Positions 1-11,900 of a stretch of 64,000 nucleotides of DNA are shown here, piece after piece. Each line of letters opens with the position of its first letter. Within the stretch, counting starts at the first letter, position 1. A program made the position numbers and the translations under genes. Location: NCBI RefSeq assembly GCF_016097555.1, contig NC_054702.1:86632525-86696524 (forward strand), given 5' to 3'. Origin of the DNA: Gigantopelta aegis. Taxonomy: Eukaryota; Mollusca; Gastropoda; Neomphalida; Peltospiridae. Below the pieces are notes generated by a model. It had not been told where the DNA came from. It ran no database searches and was given only the letters and a program-made list of their open reading frames with translations.

Positions 1-56
1 GTAAATAAAATGTGTTGAGTGCGTCGTTAAATAAAACATTTCTTTCTTTCTTTTTG
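1..56 (+). mobile_element. 3' end of a tRNA-derived SINE (tail type A)
   Basis: The window opens in the 3' tail of the SINE described at 48826-49140: the GTTGAGTGCGTCGTTAAATA tail followed by a T/C-rich run. The head lies outside the window. Confidence 0.7.
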
Positions 57-235
57 TATTTTAAAGAACATCTTTGCAAGCCAAGGTATTATTCCATATA
101 ACTACTGTATTTCGTAATGGAGTAGTTATACAGGAATGGTACCTTGGCTTGCGAAGATGCTTTCGCTTTTCACAGGCCATTCTTTCAAGCCCTGATAGTC
201 AACATGTACTTGTGAAATATTTGTATGTACATGTA

Positions 236-237
<2 letters not shown>

Positions 238-277
<40 letters not shown>
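238..277. repeat. (AT)n microsatellite
   Basis: An uninterrupted AT dinucleotide run of about 40 bp. Confidence 0.95.
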
Positions 278-281
<4 letters not shown>

Positions 282-873
282 TATTATGTAAGTATGCTAT
301 GACTGGATGGTTCATATTTATAATAATTAACTGGAGGTTCAGCCATTTTATTTTCAGTTCAATCCATCAGTGTTTTCCCTGCTGTAAAACAAATGTTATA
401 CTGTTAACAAAACAAAAGGTAGGGTGGAAAGCATCCAGGACTAACTCTAGCACTCCCCAAATTCACCAGTTGTGAATTTTATAAACTCTTGACAAAATTA
501 ATATTAATTTGGTAAAATAATTTGGATTTTGCAAAATTTAAAATTTAATAGATAATTTGGCAAAATTGTTTGCTAATTTAAAGTTATCCATGGCACCCTT
601 CTTGATCTGCCCATGTTATACCGACATTTAATATGGCAATTAAAGTCTCATACACGGTGTTTATGTATAAAACTTTGCTTCTGTCATAACACAAAAATAC
701 CTGACCCATGAAAATGTCAAGAGATTAAACACAAGTTGTCATTACTAAATATGTGAAATGTGCAACATTCAGACAAGTTTTCTCATGTGATTTAGAATGC
801 TTTTTGGAAAAGCTTTTATGAGAAACAATTTTGTTATTACTCAAATTCAATAAAATTATATTTTATTATTTTT

Positions 874-1452
874 AAAGGGACACACCCTAGTTACGGCTAT
901 TTGTTAACCATTACGGCATTGTTTTTTGCTATTAAACCCCATTTTTCACAAATAAAATTGCACTTTACTTACATTTTATTATTTAGAATACACATTTCCA
1001 TTCACCTTCATTTGTGAGATTTTTCTTCACAGTTCGTGAACATTTTCAGTAACAATAAAGTTCAGACAAGTAAGTATCTCAATACAAAACGTTACAAACC
1101 CTTAAAACCAATAATTTTGCTAAGTCTTACGATAACTGGAGAGGGGATACAACCAGGACAGAACAGTTGGAACATGTCCAGGAGAGGTGAAAAGAACGCA
1201 CCCCAAGTCTGTGAAATTTGTCGTGACGTAGGCATTGTTGTGCTTCGAGCAACATCTGCCGGTGACATCAGAATACAAACTTTCAAAATTATTTCAAGCA
1301 ATTGGGATATGGGGATTCCCATGGTATTTATCGATATAAAACCTGCTTTTTCACTCCATTTGATAAAAATGTGATCTAAGTGTGTTACAATTTTGTAGAT
1401 TAACCAAATTATAATTTATTTTCGCTGGATGGAACTAGGGTGTGCGGCTTTA
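874..1452. mobile_element. MITE, family A (AAAGGGAC...CCTAGTT ends)
   Basis: The left end AAAGGGACACACCCTAGTTA is mirrored by the right end AACTAGGGTGTGCGGCTTTA, giving short inverted termini. The internal sequence recurs at 9298-9674, 22690-23058 and (right half) 46860-47093. It has no coding capacity. Confidence 0.65.
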
Positions 1453-2450
1453 AGTAGCAAAATAACTTTCATTAGGTATGTATTTGCTACAAGTATTATA
1501 TTTATGTGTAATTTTATAAAGTTCTTATAAGAACTGCCATGTAATATATACATGTATATAGAATATCACGTGACAGGCTGTAATTAATGATGTTAAATGC
1601 CAAACTTCAGCACTACACTTAGCCATGCAAGTACATGCAGAAAAATAAACCTCTCTTTTAAGATCAGGGTTTCTGCCAGAGAGTGAAAAAGGGTATGGCA
1701 CCATACCCAAAGTTAATCTTTTGACAAAATTAATTACTCTTATCATTACTGATGATTTTCTTAACCCTAACCTTTAACTTAACCCATTTTCTTTGTAGCA
1801 GAAACACTGAAGATGGATTTATAGTTGTAGTTTGTATTTCACTAGTTATAGGTTTTATATTATTGAGGGGCTATTGATTTATGTATTCAGTGGATTTCGG
1901 ACTACATTTTGCAAATGTTAGAATGGTTTTCATCAAATTTAAAGGGGCAGGACACAGCCCAGAGGTAAAGTACTTGATCAACGTGCTTTAGTAGTGTCAG
2001 TAATCAGAACTATTCAATCAGTAATCATTTCTGCTTGTAACAAATAGACAACAATCATGGATGTTGTTTGGTCCTTTATTTCTTTTAGAAACAATTAGAA
2101 CAGATTGTTGTGTTGAACTTCTTGTATCTATAGTCCGTCCTATTCTCCTACAATATCTTTTCTGGGTAAATAATTTCAGTTTAGTTTGATATAAGAAAAA
2201 AGTAAAAGTGTTTTGGAACTAACAAAAAAAATTAAAAATTTTGGGTGCAGTTTAGAAAACAATCGGCTCAGAAATAAAAAAAACTTGTAGTACATTCTAT
2301 AGTATGAAAAAAGGCATTCCCTGTGGGAAGGACTATAGTGATCTAATCTGTAATCACTAGCAATTTATTTCTTGTAAATGAAAATGGTTACTGAATGGAT
2401 CTGTACTTAAGTTTAAATGTATTATATGGTTTGGTTATAAATGTTTTCAG

Positions 2451-2903
2451 ACTACCACACACCTGTAAGACAAGCCAACACCTCCCAGCGGCGAACAGCT
2501 AAAATCCCAGCATCTTACATTCCTCAACATGCACCAACTAACCCCATTTCAAACCCAGTCTTATCTATGCCGACTTCCCAACCACGAGTTCCTGGACAAT
2601 CGCTGCACTACTCGCCACTGCCGGTTAACACATCCATCATACCTGAGCGTCAGTACTACTACCAGCAGCACCTTACTAATGCCTCCATCAACCAGTTGTC
2701 TCAAGGTCTTCAGAACATCAGAGTTAGTGCCCCATCAACTTCAAGGACAGAGTCGGTGATGGCATCTAGAGGCGTTGGCGTAGCTTACTCCTATCCCATT
2801 AGTGCTGTTGGACAAGTCAGTACTGGCGGAATGCTACAGCAGACATCTCCGGGGTACTATCACAATATGTCGAGTCAAGTCTCAACCCAGCACCAGCAGC
2901 AGG

Positions 2904-2943
<40 letters not shown>

Positions 2944-5900
2944 ACAGCCGCAGCTGCAGAACCAACAGCCGCAAGGTCACCAGGTACAGACTGTCGCCTT
3001 GTATCAGCCGTCAGACGAACACAGCACAGCACCACTGGCAATGGTCAGAGAAGGTAAGTTTACTAATATTTGTACTTACCCTATATGCCATACTAGCTGT
3101 CCTATACATATACAGAACTTCACATATGTTGTTTTCGCTTCCTATTTATTGCACAAGTTTATTTTGCGCAAGAATATATACCACGAGACCGCGTAGTTGT
3201 CGAGTGGTATGTTCTTTCGCAAAATAAATGAGTGCAATAAATAGGAAGTGAAAACAACGTATGTGAAGTTCTATATTTATTACATACCTTCTTTTATGTT
3301 TTACAAAAACGGCTTTTAATTTAACGTCATAACAACACTTTGTTAAATATATGATCAAAAAGCCTTTCATGGATTTGCTTAACGTTACGAATCATACTCT
3401 GCCGCAGCCTTGTGTAATGTTTCAAATAAGATGTGACGTAATTTGTAAATCATATATGACGTCAGTAAATTAAAGGTGGTATAATGCAGTAAAAGGAAAA
3501 AGGGAATTCCCCATTTAAAAGTTCCGGTCCAGATTGCACATATGTGTAATACAAAATAAATTTATTACACGGTTGAAAATATTGAATAGGTATGTAATAA
3601 ATGTATATATCAGATGGTTTAAGGTGATACTGCACGATATGAATGCCTCATACAAGAATAGCTGATTGACAAGACAAACATTACGATTTCATCGGTTGCT
3701 ATGCAATTAGGTTTCCATGTGTCAAGGCACTCGTATTATGTGATTTTGCCTTTAGAGAATAAAATGTTTTGTCTAGAGGCTGATAATCATCTCTCTGCCC
3801 TGGACCTAGTAGTAGTAATGACAGTATTAAAAGTGTGTGAAACTTAAGTGGATGTGGACATGTATGGTAAAATAGTGGTACTGAAGATTTATATCCTATG
3901 TATCATTTCTAGAAGACAACAAGGACCCAGTTACAACCCAGTATGCAGGTAACCATGGTAACTATGGCAACAGTGAGTACATGAATCTGCAGTATGATGA
4001 AAACTACCAAATCGCCCAGTACCACCAGGAGATCCGGAACCACTATGCCCAGCAGAACAGCGCGACGAGCCAGCCCACCCTGCCCACCACCGCCGTGTAC
4101 TCGGATATAGATCACACACACAACACACAGCACGAGGTGCTTCCAGCCTCGTCAGCACCATCAAGTGAGGTTCTAGTTACACAGTGGTCCATGCATTTAA
4201 CGGCTAGCTCTGGGTGTGTAGAAAATTTCACCAAATTATCTATTAAACTCCAATAATTGCAGAAAGTCACCATTATTTTCAACAAAATATTCATGAAATG
4301 AAATTCTTTCACCATATTCAAATAAAATTTGCCAGTTGTGTTTGAAATTCGCAATTGATGAATTTGGTGAGTGCCAGAGGTAGCCCTGATTTTTTAGCAT
4401 ATCACTAGCACTGACAGCATCTCTGGCTGGTGCCCTATGTATTATGGTGGGGGCGAGACGTAGCCCATTGGTAAAGCACTTGCTTGATGTGTGATCAGTC
4501 TAGTATCGATCACTGTCAGTGGGCCCATTGGGCTATTTCTTGTTCGAGTCAGTGCACCACGACTGGTATATCAAAGGCTGTGGTATGTGCTATCCTGTCT
4601 GTGGGATGGAAAAATGTAATGGGTTTCCTCTGTAAGACTATGTCAGAATTACCAAATGTTTGACGTCTAATAGACGGGGGATGTGTTTAGCAAAACAAAG
4701 TATTCAGTACAATTCATAAATTGTGAATGGCCATATGCATTGGGGTTTTTTGTTTCTTTATTTTTATAGTGTCTAATAAATGTAATATTATTTCAGTGGT
4801 TCCAAATAGCTAATAATAACACAGAAAATTACATGTTCTCTAGAGCTCTTTGTGATATTTATAGCAATTGCTTTGATTTCTTATTGGATGTTCACAATTT
4901 CAGGTGGTTACGCTACCCAGGAAGAATTGCGTCTTCCTCCTGGCTGGTCTGAGGACTGGACGATGCGAGGCCGCAAGTTTTACATTGATCACAACACACA
5001 GACAACCCACTGGAGCCATCCACTCGAGAAAGATAGTCTTCCTACTGGCTGGGAACGCATCGAATCAAAAGAATATGGAATATTTTATTATAAGTAAGAA
5101 TTACAATTTATCAAATGTACTATTATAAGTAAGAATTATTATTATTACTGATTTGCTAGTTAGGTTGTTCGTATTTTAATAGAATCCAATAGCCAGTGAT
5201 TAATAAACAGACCTGTCAACCCTCCCGGATTCCGCGGGCGTCTCCCGGTGTTTGATCAAATCTCCTTTCACCTGTGCGGGAGACAGTTTCTCCTGTTAAA
5301 TGACATTTTTGTAAGCATAAAAAAAAATTGATCCTCTTTTGTCAGAATAACAGAAGGGAAGTAACTCTGCCTTTTTTTCTCATTCGGAAAATGTCGACTA
5401 CTTTCGGTTTCCGAGAATGTAACAGGCCGAATTGTCCCGACTGTTTAACCTTTGCCGAAGTGAGAATTGTGGGATAGCCTATTTATATTGTTAAAAAAGC
5501 ACATGGAGTTTATAAAATGACGTGTTATTATAATGTTTGTGGTCATCGTAATGGCTATGAAGCGTGTTGCCGCTAATTCAACAGGCATTCTTGTTCAACT
5601 TTGACATTCAGTGTTGCCATATAAAAAAACAAAAAAACTATCCAATTTAGTTCTAATAACACCTCTGAATTGTAAAAAGTCTTCCCACTGGATTACATAA
5701 TGCAACTATGACAAATCTGAACTGCCAGACTCCCGAGTTGACAGCGATACACACGATGCATGTTAAAATCACATGTCACAGCAAGACAACGAAAAGACCA
5801 ATTAGCTGTATAAACATACTTGTGTCAGTTAATTTTGTATGTTTGTGCGGTAAAATGTTGGTTATAAGGGTACACTTCAAGAAATTATTTTTGTACAATT

Positions 5901-8900
5901 AAAAAATGTTGTGTGTGACATTGACATAAAGTTACTCACGGAAATGGGTATAATTCCGGTATATTTCACACGATGTCCGTAATGAGGTTTTACTTATGAT
6001 TAATGAAAATACAATGTTTATTGCATCATTATAATGATTTTAAATAAGTACCACGCCACCGTTCCTCATTATAGTAAAAACTGAATATTAATTTATAAGA
6101 TTTATATAAATGTCTTTGGTACTTAGGTACACTAACCACAAATGATAATGTAACGCAACCTGTAAGGCTGTAAGTGTAATACCGTAAATGTACTAATTAT
6201 TTTTTTAATTCTTGTTCATGTTCTTAACATTTTTGGATAAAATATTTTTTTTTTTTAAATATGTATTAAATCATAATAATATTTAAACTTAAAAAAAAAA
6301 AAATAATAATAATTTTTTATTTACTTTTTTTTTTACTTTTTTTTTTTTAATGCCAAGATCTACGGTTAAGAAGTATATATGACATTATAAAGTATTCATA
6401 TAACTTATTGTAATAATGTTTTTTTTAAATCTTGTGATTTTGGGTTAAATTGTGTGAATTTAAAAAATCTCCTGCTTTTTGACAAAATCTCCTGCTTTTT
6501 CAACACACACCTCCTGCTTTCTCTTGACTAAAGGTTGACAGGTCTGTAAATAAATCAGTGTGCTCTTGTGGTGTTGTTAAACAATATTCGAATAGAATAA
6601 CTGAGGGATTTATCAATGAAATTTAACTTGGATGTCCATGGTATTGACCGTGATAAATTTAGTGTAGTTTGTGAATATATGAAATCTTTTTAATCTCTTT
6701 ATATTGCTAAGTTATAATAAATTAAAATGGGTTATATTTCATGTTAAAAGTGGTACTATTAAACTCACATGGTATTATTTTTAACTTGAGTTACCCTGAA
6801 TATTGGATTTAGTGAAAATAAGTGAACAAACCCTGAATATAACATTGTTATTTCTCATGAAGTGTTCAGAATAGCACATCCTTGATATTTTGCCATCAGA
6901 CATATTTTTATGTTCTTCATGGCAACATCATGTTTTTTGATGGTATGGTGTACTGTATTACTGTATTAAAATCTCTACTATTTCTTTCAGTCATACCACG
7001 AAACAAGCTCAGTATTTACACCCACTGTCTCCAATAGTGCCACAACACAACATGCTGATAGCGTACGGTAGACCGATCCAGACTGAATACCGACCACAAC
7101 GTCAGAGTAATGTGCTGGTACCGGCCAATCCATATCTACACACAGGTAGGTAGCAGCACATATATGTAACAGGACTCAGTCTTGTACATGTTTAACTCTT
7201 TCACCACGACAGGCCGGTATACCGGCTAGCGATATCCAGTGCCTCTCAGCACGACAGGCCGGTTTAGTGGCTTGTAACACCTGTTCATATTTGGCGCCGA
7301 GTGACGCGTCAGTATTATAATTAGACAAAATCTCGCGCGACCATAGCTGCCATGTGACACACTGTAATGGCTGCGCCCATGTTCAGCGAATTTTGAATGA
7401 GTTTTTCCAAGTTTATACTGATATTCTGACTGTAATTAAACATGAACCGAGGTGACGAAATTTCGTCTGTTGAAAACAATGATTGCGATTCAGATGATGG
7501 GTTTTCCGATGATGAAATGTGGGATAATATGGACTTTGGTGCATTTGATTTAATCGAGATTGGCGATCGTGAACGAAATGTCATTCAACATGGCAATTTA
7601 GAAGAAAATGATACCGATGACGAGTTACAAGATGACTTTCCACTGTTTTACCACGTGCCTGACTTTACCTGGACACATGAGCCATATTCGGTTACCTGCA
7701 GATCAACGTTTACTAAAAATCCGGGGCCCGTAAAAGTGTTTGACGTCAACACAAACGCCATAGAATACTTTTTGTTATTTTATTCCAATAGTGTATGGAA
7801 AAATTGTGTAATTTACCAACATGAATGCCAAAAAAAAGCGTGATACAGATCCTGCTAACAACAAAGGTGTGTGGTATGATGAAATGAAAGCTTATTATGA
7901 CTTGTTAATTTTGCAAAAGCATTGTAAATATATTTTTAAAATTGTAACTGGAATGTTCATGAATTAATTATCTAACAAGAAAAACATTTGTACTGTTGTT
8001 TTTTTAAATTACCAGTCCTACCTACTCAAATAGGTGAGTAATATGCATAGTTTACCTGTAATTACCAGATTTATACCTGTTGAATCTAACATTTTAAAAG
8101 TATTATTTGTTTTATCTAGACAGCCGCCCCATTCACCTTTCTGGAAATGTACAGCTTATAACTAAAATTAATGATAAAACAAGTAGTTTTATCCTTTAAC
8201 AAACATGATCATAAATCTGCTATTTAAACTCAGTGTGCAGGGAAGGTCAAGGCTGTAAAACTTAGTGGTGAAAGAGTTAAAGTCCAAACACAAGACTTAG
8301 CAAAGTCTCCAAACTTTAACTACATGCTGACTTAGCAAAGTCTCCAAACTTTAACTACATGCTGACTTAGCAAAGTCTCCAAACTTTAACTACATGCTGA
8401 CTTAGCAAAGTCTCCAAACTTTAACTACATGCTGACTTAGCAAAGTCTCCAAACTTTAACTACATGCTGTTTGTGTGGTGGAACTTTGTTGTTGAGTGCA
8501 GACTTTAAATGTTTTTTAAGTAATGTTCTAGGCCTGTGCTGATAAATAGTTAAAGATGACATTTAAGACTTTAAATGTTTTTTAAGTAATGTTCTAGGCC
8601 TGTGCTGATAAATAGTTAAAGATGACATTTAAGACTTTAAATGTTTTTTAAGTAATGTTCTAGGCCTGTGCTGATAAATAGTTAAAGATGACATTCAACA
8701 CTTTAAATGTTTTTTAAGTAATGTTCTAGGCCTGTGCTGATAAATAGTTAAAGATGACATTCAACACTTTAAATGTTTTTTAAGTAATGTTCTAGGCCTG
8801 TGCTGATAAATAGTTAAAGATGACATTCAACACTTTAAATGTTTTTTAAGTAATGTTCTAGGCCTGTGCTGATAAATAGTTAAAGATGACATTCAACACT

Positions 8901-11900
8901 TTAAATGTTTTTTAAGTAATGTTCTAGGCCTGTGCTGATAAATAGTTAAAGATGACATTCAACACTTTAAATGTTTTTTAAGTAATGTTCTAGGCCTGTG
9001 CTGATAAATAGTTAAAGATGACATTCAACACTTTAAATGTTTTTTAAGTAATGTTCTAGGCCTGTGCTGATAAATAGTTAAAGATGACATTCAACACTTT
9101 AAATGTTTTTTAAGTAATGTTTTAGGCCTGTGCTGATAAATAGTTAAAGATGACATTCAACACTTTAAATGTTTTTAAGTAATGTTTTAGGCCTGTGCTG
9201 ATAAATAGTTAAAGATGACATTCAACACTTTAAATGTTTTTTAAGTAATGTTTTAGGCCTGTGCTGATAAATAGTTAAAGATGACATTCAACACTTTAAA
9301 GGGACGTACCCTAGTTTTTAAACACTAACGCATATTTTCGACTATTAGAGTCATTTTTGATAACTTAAATGACACTTTACTTAGATTTTATTGTTTAGAT
9401 TATCCATTTTGGTACATTCGAAGTGTTTTTGGTCATCCTGGTGTTTTTAATATTACAAAATGCACTTCTCATATTTTTAAAAACGCATGTGCGTCTGAGA
9501 AGTAACAGTTATGGAGTCCAGTTTTAGTCTATTTTTAGAGGGTATATCATCATTACAAAGTCACAGACTCATGTTTCACTCAATTGTAACTTTATCCAAA
9601 TGTGTTGCAAGTTTGTAGATTAATTAAACTTAGCGTGCATTTTCATGGGTTCAAACAAGAGTCTCTCCCTTTAAAACATTCTCCAGTGGCGACAGCGGGT
9701 TTCTTCTCAAAATTTGTGTGGTCCTTAACCATATGTCTGACGTCATATAACTATAAATAAAATGTGTTGAGTGCATCGCTAAATAAAACATTTCTTCTTT
9801 TTTTCAATCTTGCTATAGTGATAAAGACATTGTGAAACCGTGTGATAAATTTATTTTAAATCACACATATGTGCGATCTGGACCGAAACTTTTAAATGGG
9901 GAATTCCCTTTTATTTTTACTGCAGTTAATGCCTTTTATATACTGATGTAATACCGGTATATGATTTACAAATTAGGTCACATCGTATTTGAAACATTGC
10001 ACAAGTCTGCCGCAGAGTATGATTCTTAATGTTACGTAAATCCATAAAAGGAGTTTTGATCATAGATTTAACAAAATGTTGTTATGATGTTAAATTAAAA
10101 ACCATTTTTATAAAACATAAACGAAGGTAGGTAATAAATACACAGCTTCGCATATGTTGTTTTCACTTTCTATTTATTGCACTCGTTTATTTTGCGAAAG
10201 AACATACCACTTGACCACTACGCAGTCTCGTGGTATATATTCTTGCACAAAATAAACTTGTGCAATAAATAGGAAGTGAAAACAACATATGTGAAGTTCT
10301 GTATATGTATAGACTTTAAAGTTTTATAAGCACAGGGCTTGTGGTCTGAATTTAAACAAATAACAAATGTATGTGGAAGTCAAAAATGCTGATGGCACAA
10401 ACTGTAGTACCGTATATCTTCGCCTGTAAGTCGATCTCGGCTATAAGTCGAGTCCCTAATTTCAAGCCCTGAAAACTTATTTTTTTTATTGGCCCGTTTA
10501 TAAGGCGACCCATGAAAAACAACTTATAAATATTGAAATATTTCTTATTTTCAGCACATGAGAACAATAATGTACAATATTTGAACCAAAAAAATGTATT
10601 TTACAAACTTCGGTTTTCACGTTTTGTACATCGCAATATAATCAGACTATTCCAATCAAACTATCATTATTACATAGCATCAAAATGAAATATTCCCTTA
10701 GTAGAGAGTGATTTCTGGTCATTTCATGTCAGATCACCCCATTAAATTTGGTATATAAGGTTATTTTGGCCAAAAAACCTGAAATTCCAAGTTTCAGCTT
10801 AATCGGACCAACAGTTTCCAAGTTATGGCCTTTTCTTTTTTTTAAATTTTGTCAAAAAAGGGCGTGACCGCCCTTTTTTAAATTGCCATAACTCAGCAAC
10901 CAATGGTCCAATTTTGACAAATGAGGTATCATTGAAAAGGGGGCTTTACAAGGAATCCAAATCTGGCATTATTCCTGACACTTGGGTTACTTTTGGGCTG
11001 ATGACCTTTTGACCTATATTTTGACCTTGTGGGACACGTGACTTTGAGATGACCTTTGATTAAAATTATAGCCCAACATGTTATCTACAAAATATAAAAA
11101 AATTGGATGTGAAAAATGTTTCATTAGTCAGCAATTTCAAATTGAAATATGTTTATCTGTTGTTCTATGCTCTCTGTGTATAGACTGCACATGTATTTAA
11201 GCACTATTAAATGTACATGCATCAACACTGTTTTTTGGCCACATTAACTCTATATACCAAATTTCATTGAAATTGGAGAGGGTAGGGTTTAAATTTCCCT
11301 TTTTTGGGGGTGATTTGACACGGAATGACCCAAAAGCTGTTTGACTGTTACTGTATGGTACTGTACAGATGGTTTTGTGCACAGACAACAACTTTATTTA
11401 TAAACACTGACAACATATCACTACAATAAAACTGAAAGTATCATGTTTTGCCGCCATATTAATACATGTAAGGAGGATAACTCTGGAAAGTACACTGGTT
11501 TTTGTACCAAATGATGTGTGTCCCTATTGCTCTAGTGAACTGCAGAGATCAGTCTATTTTAAGGGAAAGCTCAGTAATATTCATGAAGTTAATCACCGAC
11601 AAAACATTGTTTGAACAACCATTAATGCCAGTGACCAGATTTCAAAATAAACTCAGGCAACAGGTAGTTAATATTGTTTACATATTTACTATTAGTGATG
11701 ACTGTTAATTTAACTAAGTGGACTGTTGTCTTGGCATGTGAGTGAGATCGCACGCCTTTTCGCATAACCAAAATCGTTCTAATGCCAAAAAAAAAGGTTA
11801 TAAAAAATAAATGTGTCAAATTAACATATAAATACATGGCATACTTCAACAATAAAACTTGTAAAATAATCCCTATAACAGTAATATTTTTTGGTGAATT

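Larger units (their letters stand above)
57..2450. other. Non-coding stretch upstream of the first visible SAV1 exon
   Basis: This is probably SAV1 intron or 5' flank. It holds an AT microsatellite (238-277), a MITE (874-1452) and a SINE head fragment near 1941-1990 (GCAGGACACAGCCCAGAGGT). I looked for the missing N-terminal SAV1 exon, which must end in phase 1 to join 2451, and saw no convincing candidate. Otherwise it is AT-rich sequence with no recognised feature. Confidence 0.5.

Noticed and set aside
1036-1374. 112-residue frame as the missing SAV1 N-terminal exon
   Set aside because: It lies inside a family A MITE, has no SAV1-like residues and no phase-1 donor that fits 2451.
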